Below, piece after piece: positions 17,424 through 27,827 of a DNA stretch of 64,000 nucleotides. Made by a program: the position numbers and the translations under genes. The stretch's first letter is position 1, and each line of letters opens with the position of its first letter. The notes under the pieces are model-generated. The model was not told the DNA's origin, did no database searches, and saw only the letters and a list, made by a program, of their open reading frames with translations. Source of the stretch: Flavobacterium tyrosinilyticum (GTDB lineage: Bacteria; Bacteroidota; Bacteroidia; Flavobacteriales; Flavobacteriaceae); the NCBI RefSeq assembly GCF_023656565.1, contig NZ_JAMOKG010000001.1, positions 936,456 through 1,000,455 on the forward strand, read 5' to 3'.

Positions 17424-18428
17424 ATGAATAAAAACTGCTTTCACTATATAAAGAGACACTTTGTCTTTTGTAAACTCGCATTTCTTATTTTTGCTTTACA
17501 ATCATTCAACTGTCAATCTCAACAAAACATGATAACACCGCCTTATTTACAAAAAGGAGATACTGTGGCACTTTTGGCAACAGCAAGAAAAAACATCGAC
17601 GACAATTTAAAACCAACAATAGACCTATTGCACAGTTGGGGGTTAGAAGCCGTAATCGGGTCAACAATTGGTTTAGATTATCATCAATTGGCTGGAACAG
17701 ATGAACAGAGAGCTGCCGATTTTCAGAAACAAATGGACAATCCAAATATTAAAGCGATCTGGTGCGTTCGCGGCGGATATGGAACTGTTAGAATGTTGGA
17801 TTTATTAGATTTTACGAAATTTAAACAGCATCCTAAATGGGTGATCGGTTTTAGTGATGTAACGGTTCTTCATAATCATTTGAATACGATGGGCTATAAA
17901 TCTATTCATGGTATTATGCCCGTAACGGTTCCTAGAGCAACTCCAGATGCCGTCAGCTCATTAAAAGCCGCTTTATTCAACCAACCTATTTCTTACTCTA
18001 TTAGTCCAAATCCTATGAATCGTTTAGGAAGTGCTACTGGAGAATTGGTTGGAGGTAACTTGTCTATTTTATATAGTTTGTTAGGATCCCCATCGGCAAT
18101 TGACTGCAAAGATAAAATTTTATTTATCGAAGATTTAGACGAATATCTGTATCATATTGACCGTATGATGATGAATCTAAGACGTAACGGATGTATCGAA
18201 AATCTAAAAGGAATTATCATTGGCGGAATGACAAGCATGAAAGACAATGAAGTTCCTTGGGGGAAAAATGCATTGGAAATTATTGATGATGTTACGAAAA
18301 AATACAATATTCCAGTCATTTTTAATTTCCCAGCCGGTCATATCAGAGACAATAGAGCTTTAATTATGGGAAATACTATTTCTATAGAAGTTACTGCTTC
18401 TGGAAGTACGGTTACTTTTAAAAAGTAA
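17424..18428 (+). CDS. LD-carboxypeptidase (S66 family), exported
   Basis: 334 residues. An N-terminal hydrophobic segment (residues 13-28) ends near a Cys (NCQSQ), so it is exported, possibly as a lipoprotein with a non-standard lipobox. The S66 fold shows LQKGDTVALLATARK, the nucleophile region VIGFSDVTVLHNH, FIEDLDEYLYHIDRM (catalytic Glu) and FPAGHIRDN (catalytic His). Such enzymes trim the terminal D-Ala from peptidoglycan tetrapeptides in recycling. It lies just downstream of the broken serine hydrolase, which also looks like a penicillin-binding-type enzyme. Confidence 0.9.
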   Translation: MNKNCFHYIKRHFVFCKLAFLIFALQSFNCQSQQNMITPPYLQKGDTVALLATARKNIDDNLKPTIDLLHSWGLEAVIGSTIGLDYHQLAGTDEQRAADFQKQMDNPNIKAIWCVRGGYGTVRMLDLLDFTKFKQHPKWVIGFSDVTVLHNHLNTMGYKSIHGIMPVTVPRATPDAVSSLKAALFNQPISYSISPNPMNRLGSATGELVGGNLSILYSLLGSPSAIDCKDKILFIEDLDEYLYHIDRMMMNLRRNGCIENLKGIIIGGMTSMKDNEVPWGKNALEIIDDVTKKYNIPVIFNFPAGHIRDNRALIMGNTISIEVTASGSTVTFKK

Positions 18429-18478
18429 TATCACATTGCTTAGGATCTAAGCAAATCTCACAATACCACATAAAATCT

Positions 18479-18533
18479 CGCAAAGACACGAAGTCGCAAA
18501 GTTTAATATTCTTTGTGCCTTCGCGTCTTTGCG
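18479..18533. repeat. Hairpin element of the CGCAAAG family, copy 1
   Basis: Two 23-base arms (18479-18501 and 18511-18533) with three mismatches, loop TTTAATATT. The arms begin CGCAAAGACACGAAG. The core is shared with the elements at 51109-51203 and 56997-57132. Confidence 0.75.
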
Positions 18534-18564
18534 TGCAAAAAACATAAAATTAATATGACGCTTT

Positions 18565-18606
18565 CAAAAACTCAAAACTCAAAACTTGAAACCTGAAACT
18601 TGAAAC
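18565..18606. repeat. Single arm of a CTTGAAAC-type repeat before yraN
   Basis: Tandem short units (CTCAAAA, then ACTTGAAACCTGAAACTT). The second half matches the right arm of the palindrome at 55354-55419. Only one arm is present here. Confidence 0.5.
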
Positions 18607-18621
18607 AAAAAAACAAAACCC

Positions 18622-18993
18622 ATGGCAGAACATAACGATTTAGGAAAATTAGGAGAAGATCTCGCTGCGGCACATCTTGAAGAAAATGGATATTCGATTA
18701 TAGAACGAAACTTTGTTATCCAAAAAGCAGAAATAGATATAATTGCACAAAAAGATAATATTTTGGCAATTGTTGAAGTTAAAACTCGTTCGAGTTTAGA
18801 TTTTGGTTCTCCGCAAGATTTTGTGAAGTCCAAAAAAATTCAATTACTCATTAAAGCAGTAAATGCCTACATAAACGATAGGGAAAAGGATTTTCAAGAA
18901 GATTTAGAAATCCGTTTTGATATCATTGCGGTCCATAAAAACGGCGAATCATTTGCAATTGAACATCTTACTGATGCTTTTTATCACTTTTAA
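18622..18993 (+). CDS. YraN (UPF0102) family nuclease-like protein
   Basis: 123 residues. The YraN pattern is clear: LGEDLAAAHLEENGYSIIER near the start, AEIDIIAQKDNILAIVEVKT with the Asp and ExK residues of the PD-(D/E)XK nuclease-like fold, and IRFDIIAVH. The cellular role of this widespread family is not established. The ATG lies directly downstream of the repetitive spacer. Confidence 0.9.
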   Translation: MAEHNDLGKLGEDLAAAHLEENGYSIIERNFVIQKAEIDIIAQKDNILAIVEVKTRSSLDFGSPQDFVKSKKIQLLIKAVNAYINDREKDFQEDLEIRFDIIAVHKNGESFAIEHLTDAFYHF

Positions 18994-19004
18994 CATATTT
19001 TTTT

Positions 19005-19045
19005 ATTGTTATAATTGTAACAATTTGTTTTTTTATTTATATTTG
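19005..19045 (+). promoter_or_regulatory. Promoter with an inverted repeat at the -33 region
   Basis: TATATTTG at 19038-19045 is a full -7 match, with TTG at 19015-19017 about 20 bases upstream. The -33 region lies inside the perfect inverted repeat ATTGTTA-6-TAACAAT (19005-19024), a plausible operator for the gene at 19119. Confidence 0.5.
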
Positions 19046-19097
19046 CAAAGAATTATAACATCGCAATGTTAAATTAACTACCAACTCAACTGTTACC

Positions 19098-19114
19098 AAA
19101 AAAAAAAAAAAAAA
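19098..19114 (+). other. Homopolymer of 17 A before a start codon
   Basis: Seventeen consecutive A end five bases before the ATG at 19119, within the untranslated leader. Such tracts slip during replication and transcription. Confidence 0.9.
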
Positions 19115-19118
19115 GATT

Positions 19119-19775
19119 ATGAAAACTGTTTCTTCTATTGTAGAAAACTACATTAAAACAAAACCATTTTTATTAAATGCCCTGTCACTCGGAATTATTA
19201 ACCTAACTTCACTTTCGCGAAATATTATGACCGAATTAGAAAGTGAGTTTGGCAAAGAAGTAAAACAAGGCGCTGTTGTAATGTCTTTAAAACGACTAAC
19301 GGAAGAACTAGATTTTAAACTAAACCACAAAATCAATAAAGTAATTAAAAATATTGGTGAAATCACAGTTCGTTCGGAACTTACCGATTACACTTTTGCT
19401 GCATCTGAAACGGTCTTAAACAAACAAGCAGATTTGATCTCTGATATCAATGCTCTATCTGATATTTTTTATACCTCATCTCGTGGAGTAAACGAAACTA
19501 ATATTGTAGTGAGCAGCAGTGTAAATCACTTGGTTGAAAAACACTTTATGAGAGAAAAATTAATCCAGAAATTGGATAATTTAGCTTCGATTACAGTAAA
19601 ATTACCAAAAGAGAACATTGTTGTCCCTGGTATTTACTACTTCATTTTCCAGCGTTTGGCTTGGGAAGGAATCATTATCAATGAGGTAATTTCGACTTCA
19701 AATGAATTTACTATTTTAGTTGGAGAAGATCAAGTTGATGTTGCTTTTAAAGTAATTAAAGACTTGAAAAATTAA
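19119..19775 (+). CDS. Protein with C-terminal ACT-like domain
   Basis: 218 residues, no signal peptide. The N-terminal half (about 1-75) looks helical and winged-helix-like (SLSRNIMTELESEFGKEVKQ). The C-terminal 70 residues (LDNLASITVKLPKENIVVPG to VDVAFKVIKDLKN) have the beta-alpha-beta layout of an ACT domain, as in the regulatory end of aspartate kinases, but no kinase domain is present. Binding of an amino acid or other small ligand is possible. It is preceded by a strong promoter and a 17-A tract and followed by a very strong hairpin. Confidence 0.7.
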   Translation: MKTVSSIVENYIKTKPFLLNALSLGIINLTSLSRNIMTELESEFGKEVKQGAVVMSLKRLTEELDFKLNHKINKVIKNIGEITVRSELTDYTFAASETVLNKQADLISDINALSDIFYTSSRGVNETNIVVSSSVNHLVEKHFMREKLIQKLDNLASITVKLPKENIVVPGIYYFIFQRLAWEGIIINEVISTSNEFTILVGEDQVDVAFKVIKDLKN

Positions 19776-19804
19776 TTAATAAGATTTAAAGAATCGCTTT
19801 GATT

Positions 19805-19874
19805 CTTCTTTATAACACAAAAATCCTTTTGTCTTTTTAATAAAAGATGAAAGGATTTTTGTGTTATAAAGAAG
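19805..19874 (+). terminator. Long perfect hairpin (25-bp arms) after the ACT-like gene
   Basis: Arms 19805-19829 and 19850-19874 are exact inverted repeats (25 of 25), starting CTTCTTTATAACACA. The 20-base loop can also pair within itself (TCTTTT/AAAAGA). It may terminate the upstream gene, but it is far longer than the other terminators in the window and may be a small palindromic element. There is no long T tract after the right arm. Confidence 0.6.
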
Positions 19875-20148
19875 TACATCGGCATAATTCTATTTTTAGC
19901 AAATAAGAATATTCTCAAAAGTAAAATTCAAAAATTACTTTCTACTTCAGAAAAGCGTCAATATGACACTTACTTGCAGAATGCCACTTTACAATGCATT
20001 TTACGTCTTTCTCTAAAAAAACTAACAAAAAATTTGAATTAAGTTTTTTTATATATGATTTATTGAGAATAATATTTTTATATATTTGTGAAGAAGTCAG
20101 ACATCAGACCTCGAATTTTGATAGTTTAGTACCACTAGAATTAAATAA

Positions 20149-20387
20149 ATGCAAATTAAATTGTTCGAAGCGGCTAACCATAGTGAAAAATTATTGCTAA
20201 GTGAACTCCAAAAAGGAAACTTAAAAAACAAGCTATAAAATAGCTTCCAACCAAACGAAGGCAGATTTTAAAATGTCGGAAAAAAGGAATGAGCTACGAA
20301 GAAATAAGCAAGGAATTCGGAATCTCGATAAATGCATTCCGGAACCAAATAAGTAAAGCGCTCGAATTGATGCGCGGTTTTTTTTAA
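20149..20387 (+). pseudogene. Relic of a sigma-70 family RNA polymerase sigma factor
   Basis: Two pieces remain. 20149-20238 encodes a start-like stretch, ANHSEKLLLSELQKGN, then stops. A different frame from 20271 encodes CRKKGMSYEEISKEFGISIN then AFRNQISKALELMR, the region 4 helix-turn-helix of an ECF-type sigma factor, ending at TAA 20385. The middle (region 2 and the linker) is missing and the two pieces are out of frame, so the gene is dead. It stands between the ACT-like gene and GH97. ECF sigma factors in this phylum often control polysaccharide-use loci. Confidence 0.75.
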
Positions 20388-20431
20388 CTTCATGATAAAA
20401 TTATCTAACCAAAACCACAAATATTACCCTT

Positions 20432-20460
20432 AAAATCACTCTTCGGAGTGATTTTTTTTT
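20432..20460 (+). terminator. Terminator after the sigma-factor relic
   Basis: AAAATCACTC-TTCG-GAGTGATTTT with T9. A stable UUCG tetraloop hairpin. It outlived the sigma-factor gene it presumably served. Confidence 0.88.
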
Positions 20461-20655
20461 ATCAATTCCAAGTGCTATATTTCCTAAAAAGTTTCTATCA
20501 TTTCGACCGAAGGGAAATACACTACTCTAATTGTTTTGGCTAATACCATTAGAAAAATGCATTAACTGGAAGCACGATTTCTTTAGATTCAGAAATTAAT
20601 TTAGAAGCTTACCAATATTTAATACTTAAAAAAGAATAAAAGCTTATAATAAAGT

Positions 20656-22860
<2,205 letters not shown>

Positions 22861-22983
22861 TTTAAAGTGCTGAGATACTGAGGTATTTAGTTTCTTAGTT
22901 TTTTGCCACGAATTTTACACTAGATTATTTCTAAAGATTTTAAAACTAAAAAACTGATTTTAAATAAATTCGGTTGGGTTGAA
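22861..22983. other. Spacer with degenerate repeat sequence
   Basis: Contains short alternating units (GATACTGAGGTATTTAG, TTTCTTAG) and the phrase TTTTTTGCCACGAATTTTAC. It looks like a decayed member of the intergenic repeats seen elsewhere in the window. No gene. Confidence 0.35.
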
Positions 22984-23018
22984 ATAGAAAAGCGCATGAA
23001 ATTCATGCGCTTTTCTAT
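22984..23018. terminator. Bidirectional terminator between GH97 and DUF5683
   Basis: Perfect 17-base arms around a single central base, ATAGAAAAGCGCATGAA and its complement. The two genes converge here. Confidence 0.85.
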
Positions 23019-23021
23019 CTT

Positions 23022-23576
23022 TTAAAATGTGTAATTCAGAGCAAATCCTAAATTATTCTCCGATGTGATTTCATTTTTATTTAATGCGGGTTTAAAAGCT
23101 AAATTCTCATTTACATTAAACTGAGATAAAGCGGCATCAACGTTGGCATCGATAATGTTTAAGACATAAAAACCAACCATAAACAAAGCAGATAAATCTC
23201 TATTTCTTTGATAGCCTTTTTGAGCTGTAATTAATTGGCTTTCGCTTAAGCCAGCCAAAAATTCAGAATCGCTTTTTTTGCCTTCAAGCCTATTTTTGTA
23301 TTCATTTCTATAAAGATTGTAATTCTTCTGATTGTCGATGTAGAAATAAGCACTCGTGCCAATAGCACCATATACCAAAGGAAGTTTCCAATATTTTTTA
23401 TTATAAATCTGTCCTAAACCAGGCAAAACTGCCGAATAAAAAGCCGCTTTTGCTGGACGAAGCGGATCAATTGTTTCTGATTTTAAGGAATCATTTGAAA
23501 TAATTCTATCTTTTCCCTGAGCGAAAATTGAAGTAAATCCAAGAAGTAAAAAAAGAACAAGAAGTTGATTCTGCAT
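23022..23576 (-). CDS. DUF5683 domain protein, exported
   Basis: 184 residues with a signal peptide (QNQLLVLFLLLGFTSIFAQ). The DUF5683 block is AAFYSAVLPGLGQIYNKKYW followed by LPLVYGAIGTSAYFY, with a second hydrophobic segment at about 130-148. This is a conserved Bacteroidetes family of unknown function, probably an inner-membrane or envelope protein. Its stop is 4 bases from the shared terminator. The next gene upstream diverges from it. Confidence 0.85.
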   Translation of the reverse strand: MQNQLLVLFLLLGFTSIFAQGKDRIISNDSLKSETIDPLRPAKAAFYSAVLPGLGQIYNKKYWKLPLVYGAIGTSAYFYIDNQKNYNLYRNEYKNRLEGKKSDSEFLAGLSESQLITAQKGYQRNRDLSALFMVGFYVLNIIDANVDAALSQFNVNENLAFKPALNKNEITSENNLGFALNYTF

Positions 23577-23755
23577 ATAAAGTGTCTTTGAAAATTTTGG
23601 TTCAAAGAAAACTTTTTAATTCTAAGGTTTTTCTTAAATAAAAGATAAAGAAAACTTAATTTTTAAATTAACTGATAATCAATAAAATACTTTTAAAAAA
23701 AAAATATAATATTACAAATTTTTCAATATTCAACTTAAAACTGTTACTTTGCAAC

Positions 23756-23905
23756 ATGAAAACTACAACAGTAAATAAGGAAGCAATTAAACAAGCCATT
23801 ATCAAGATGAGAGATGATAAGTTTGCTGTACGCTCTTTTTTACAAGGTAAAACTTCTATAGAAACCTTAACTTTAAAAGGTATCAAACTTGTTAAAGCAA
23901 TATAA
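23756..23905 (+). CDS. 49-residue small protein, overlapping the DUF6169 gene
   Basis: Starts ATG (MKTTTVNKEAIKQAIIKMRD) and ends KLVKAI. It is basic, with a predicted helix at the N-terminus and no membrane segment. Its last 17 bases overlap the start of the DUF6169 reading frame in another frame, so the two are probably made together. I do not recognise the family. A partly matching -7 box (TTACTTTGC) lies just before the ATG. It could be an antitoxin-like partner or a leader peptide; neither is shown. Confidence 0.6.
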   Translation: MKTTTVNKEAIKQAIIKMRDDKFAVRSFLQGKTSIETLTLKGIKLVKAI

Positions 23906-24395
23906 TTATACTTTTAATTCTGATTCTGGTTATTATAGTTTCTTTACAAAAAGACAAATGGAATACAGAGTTGCTTTCTACGAAGATTTCACATTAGCAT
24001 CTTGCGTTGGGAACGATATAGAACTTGGAAATGTTTATCAAATTACCATTGACAAAATTAGCTCTCGACCTGAACAATTTGATGTATTGATTTCAAAAAC
24101 AATCAAAAACATTATTACCGCATTTTTTGAAAATATTCATGATGCATTAATTTATATCTGCGATGATAATGATAAAAAAGCATTTCAAAGATTTTCTGTT
24201 TTTGATAGATGGTACAAAAAAAGATCCATGACCAATTATATCACAAAGCTTGATAATATTATTGAATTTGATTCTGATACAGAAACTATTAAACTTTATA
24301 CATCTCTAATGTTTCATAAAGAAAATACTAATTTTAAAACCATAACAGAAGCTTTTAATAATATCAGCAATGTTTTAAATGGAGAAAAACCATAG
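23889..24395 (+). CDS. DUF6169 family protein
   Basis: 168 residues if initiated at the TTG at 23889; the next ATG is residue 24. The TTG start keeps the N-terminal pattern YNYTFNSDSGYYSFFTKRQM, which looks like part of the domain, so I keep it. The protein is soluble and acidic, with ICDDNDKKAFQRFSVFDRWY in the centre. The function of the family is unknown. It overlaps the 49-codon ORF by 17 bases and is followed by a terminator. Confidence 0.7.
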   Translation: MLKQYNYTFNSDSGYYSFFTKRQMEYRVAFYEDFTLASCVGNDIELGNVYQITIDKISSRPEQFDVLISKTIKNIITAFFENIHDALIYICDDNDKKAFQRFSVFDRWYKKRSMTNYITKLDNIIEFDSDTETIKLYTSLMFHKENTNFKTITEAFNNISNVLNGEKP

Positions 24396-24412
24396 CTAGT
24401 TCTAGCAACAAA

Positions 24413-24438
24413 AAACCGATATATTTCTATATCGGTTT
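24413..24438. terminator. Terminator between DUF6169 and mfd
   Basis: Perfect 11-base arms AAACCGATATA around TTTC. The two genes converge, so it may serve both. Confidence 0.75.
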
Positions 24439-24461
24439 GTTATTATTTATTACTATACACT

Positions 24462-27400
24462 TTACTCCTCAAACAACTCCATCAACTCCAAAGCTCGTTT
24501 TATCGACTTCACATTTTCAAAAGTCAATAACAAGCGTAGGCCATTCACGGTTTGTTTTTCTTTCATTTTGCAAAGATTACTATGCTTTTGAACAAAGTTT
24601 AAAACATTTCTAAACTTTACCGACTGGTAATAATCTGATTGTTGGTCGGATACAAAATAGCCAATCATTTTGCCTTGCTTCAAGACTAATTTCTCGATTC
24701 CGACTTTTGTAGCAATCCATTTTATTCTAATGCTGTTTAACAATGCTGTTGCCTGTTTTGGCAATGGCCCGAAACGGTCAATTAATTTTTTCTCAAATTC
24801 CTGTAATCCCGCTTCGTCTTTTATTGCTCCTAATTCGTTGTATAAAACCAAACGTTCCGAAACGTTATTGATATATTCATCTGGGAATAATAATTCGAAA
24901 TCGGCATCAATTTGAATGTCTTTTACGTATTCTTTGGTATCAATATCATTTTCTTCAGGATACAAATCCTTGAATTCGTTTTCCTTCAATTCTTCAATGG
25001 CTTCATTCATGATTTTCTGGTACGTATCAAAACCAATTTCATTAATGAAACCGCTTTGTTCTCCACCCAATAAATCTCCAGCACCACGAATCTCCAAATC
25101 TTTCATGGCAATATTGAAACCACTTCCCAATTCACTGAATTGTTCCAAAGCCTGAATACGTTTTCTGGCATCTTCAGTCATTGACGAATACGGCGGACAA
25201 ATGAAATAACAGAATGCTTTTTTGTTGCTTCGCCCTACTCGACCACGCATTTGATGCAAATCTGATAATCCGAAATTATTGGCATTATTGATGAAAATCG
25301 TGTTGGCATTTGGAACATCCAAACCACTTTCGATGATTGTGGTTGCGACCAAAATATCAAAATCTCCGTTCATGAAACCTAACATCAATTCTTCAAGTTT
25401 GGCACCGTCCATTTGTCCATGGCCAATTCCGACTCTTGCATTTGGAACCAAACGCTGAATCATTCCGGCCACTTCTTTTATATTTTCGATTCGGTTATTA
25501 ATGAAGAAAACTTGTCCGTTTCTCTGAATTTCATACGAAATAGCATCACGAATAATTTCTTCATTAAAACCAACCACATTCGTTTCAATCGGATATCGGT
25601 TTGGCGGAGGCGTTGTAATTACCGATAAATCTCGAGCTGCCATCAAAGAAAACTGCAGTGTTCTCGGAATTGGCGTTGCAGTCAAAGTCAGCGTATCAAC
25701 ATTGGCCGCAATGGTTTTCAGTTTATCTTTTACGTTTACACCAAACTTTTGTTCCTCATCAACAATCAATAATCCTAAGTCTTTAAAAACTACATTTTTA
25801 TTGACCAATTGATGTGTTCCAATTACAATATCTAGTTTCCCTTCGGCTAAATCTTTTAAAGTCTGCGTTTTTTGTTTTGCCGTTCTAAATCGGTTTAAGT
25901 AACCAATTGTAACGGGCATATCTTTTAATCGTTCCGAAAAAGTTCTAAAATGCTGATACGCTAAAATAGTAGTCGGAACCAAAACAGCAACTTGTTTACT
26001 ATTATCAACCGCTTTAAAAGCAGCACGAATCGCAACCTCTGTTTTTCCAAAACCAACATCACCACAAACCAAACGATCCATTGGGCGATCGCTTTCCATA
26101 TCGGCTTTCACTTCTGCCGTTGATTTCATTTGATCTGGCGTATCTTCATAAATAAACGAACTTTCCAATTCGTTTTGAAGATAACTGTCAGGCGCAAACT
26201 GAAATCCTTTTTCTAAACGGCGTTTTGCATAAAGCTGAATCAAGTTGAACGCAATATGTTTTACGCGCGCTTTGGTTTTTTGTTTTAAAACTTTCCAAGC
26301 GTTCGATCCAAGTTTATAGATTTTAGGAGGCGTTCCGTCTTTTCCGTTGTATTTTGAGATTTTATGAAGCGAGTGAATGCTCACATACACAATATCATTA
26401 TCGGCATAAACCAATTTTATGGCTTCCTGGGTTTTGCCTTCAACCTGAATTTTTTGCAACCCGCCAAACTTTCCAATTCCGTGATCGATGTGTGTTACAT
26501 AATCACCAACCGAAAGTGCCGTTAATTCCTTAAGCGTAATATTCTGCTTTTTAGAATATCCGTTTTTGATGTTGAATTTATGATAACGTTCAAAAATCTG
26601 ATGATCGGTATAAGCCGTTATTTGATTTTCTTCGTCAATAAAACCTTGGTATAAAGGCAATACAATGGTATGATATTGCTTTCTTATATTTTCTGAATTG
26701 GCTTCATCTAAGCTTTCAAAAATATCGTGAAAACGTTTTGCCTGCGTATCATTCGAACAAAACAGATAATTGACATATCCGTTAAAATGATTTTCACTCA
26801 GATTATTCAGCAATAAATCAAATTGTTTATTGAAAGATGGCTGTGGCTGAATATGAAATTCGATTTTTTTAGTGGTTTTAAAAATCGGTCTTGAAGCCAA
26901 TTCTACCACCGAAAAATCTAAAGCGCGTTTAATAAACGAAGCCTGATTTAAGAATAATTGCTCTGGCGTGGCGTGTTTTATTTCTTTCGAAAGTTTCTCA
27001 AAAGCTTCTTCTGCTCTCGCAAATTGTTTGTCTAACTGACTAAAAAGTCCGTCGGTATTTTGGATGAAAAGAACTGTCTTTTCAGCAATATAATCTAAGA
27101 AGCTTTCTCGGTTTTCCTGAAAAAGCTTGTTCTCCACATTTGGGATGATCGTGATTTTTTTATGTGTTTCGACAGATAATTGCGTTTCCACATCAAAAGT
27201 TCTGATGCTGTCAACTTCGTTTCCGAAAAACTCAATTCGATACGGATGATCATTTGAGAAAGAGAATACATCGACAATTCCTCCACGAACAGAAAATTCG
27301 CCAGGTTCTGTAATGAAATCTACTCTTTTGAATTCGTATTCAAATAAAACTTCATTAATAAAATCAATCGAAATTTTATCGTTTAAAGCCACTTTTAAAG

Positions 27401-27827
27401 TGTTTTTATCGAGTTCTCTTCTCGTAACTACTTTTTCAAAAAGTGCTTCAGGATACGTAACTATTACGGCAGGTTTTTTTCTTGAATTAATTCGGTTTAA
27501 AACCTCAGCGCGAAGCAGTACATTGGCATTGTCTGTTTCATCAATCTGATATGGACGGCGAAATGATGCCGGATAAAACAGTACATCTTGTTCTCCAATC
27601 ATTTGCTCTAAATCGTTCAGGTAATAAGCCGCTTCTTCTTTGTTGTCTAAAACAATCAGAAAAGGCAGTTCGGTTTTCCTGAAAACAGAACGTATTATAA
27701 AAGAAACAGCAGATCCCAACAATCCGCTGATGTTCATTTTTACCTGATTTCCTTCCAGTAAACTTTTAGCAATCTGCTCGGCTTTTGGCAGATTATCGTA
27801 GGTTGTATATAAGGCGTTTTTACTCAA
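24462..27827 (-). CDS. mfd: Transcription-repair coupling factor
   Basis: 1,121 residues. Mfd removes stalled RNA polymerase from DNA lesions and recruits UvrA. Order: UvrB-homology region (about 1-330), RNA-polymerase-interacting domain (YVTHIDHGIGKFGGL, about 450), helicase domain with Walker A GDVGFGKT (about 589) and DEEQ box (about 690), second helicase domain (RGRVGRSNKKAF) and C-terminal TRCF domain. Initiation is at TTG, giving SKNALYTTYDNLP; the next Met is residue 32. The TTG lies inside the last codons of the lipoprotein gene (8-base overlap), so translation is probably coupled. Confidence 0.95.
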   Translation of the reverse strand: MSKNALYTTYDNLPKAEQIAKSLLEGNQVKMNISGLLGSAVSFIIRSVFRKTELPFLIVLDNKEEAAYYLNDLEQMIGEQDVLFYPASFRRPYQIDETDNANVLLRAEVLNRINSRKKPAVIVTYPEALFEKVVTRRELDKNTLKVALNDKISIDFINEVLFEYEFKRVDFITEPGEFSVRGGIVDVFSFSNDHPYRIEFFGNEVDSIRTFDVETQLSVETHKKITIIPNVENKLFQENRESFLDYIAEKTVLFIQNTDGLFSQLDKQFARAEEAFEKLSKEIKHATPEQLFLNQASFIKRALDFSVVELASRPIFKTTKKIEFHIQPQPSFNKQFDLLLNNLSENHFNGYVNYLFCSNDTQAKRFHDIFESLDEANSENIRKQYHTIVLPLYQGFIDEENQITAYTDHQIFERYHKFNIKNGYSKKQNITLKELTALSVGDYVTHIDHGIGKFGGLQKIQVEGKTQEAIKLVYADNDIVYVSIHSLHKISKYNGKDGTPPKIYKLGSNAWKVLKQKTKARVKHIAFNLIQLYAKRRLEKGFQFAPDSYLQNELESSFIYEDTPDQMKSTAEVKADMESDRPMDRLVCGDVGFGKTEVAIRAAFKAVDNSKQVAVLVPTTILAYQHFRTFSERLKDMPVTIGYLNRFRTAKQKTQTLKDLAEGKLDIVIGTHQLVNKNVVFKDLGLLIVDEEQKFGVNVKDKLKTIAANVDTLTLTATPIPRTLQFSLMAARDLSVITTPPPNRYPIETNVVGFNEEIIRDAISYEIQRNGQVFFINNRIENIKEVAGMIQRLVPNARVGIGHGQMDGAKLEELMLGFMNGDFDILVATTIIESGLDVPNANTIFINNANNFGLSDLHQMRGRVGRSNKKAFCYFICPPYSSMTEDARKRIQALEQFSELGSGFNIAMKDLEIRGAGDLLGGEQSGFINEIGFDTYQKIMNEAIEELKENEFKDLYPEENDIDTKEYVKDIQIDADFELLFPDEYINNVSERLVLYNELGAIKDEAGLQEFEKKLIDRFGPLPKQATALLNSIRIKWIATKVGIEKLVLKQGKMIGYFVSDQQSDYYQSVKFRNVLNFVQKHSNLCKMKEKQTVNGLRLLLTFENVKSIKRALELMELFEE

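Noticed and set aside
19994..20200. 68-codon open frame upstream of GH97
   Set aside because: No recognisable protein pattern; it overlaps the sigma-factor relic and is better explained as chance.
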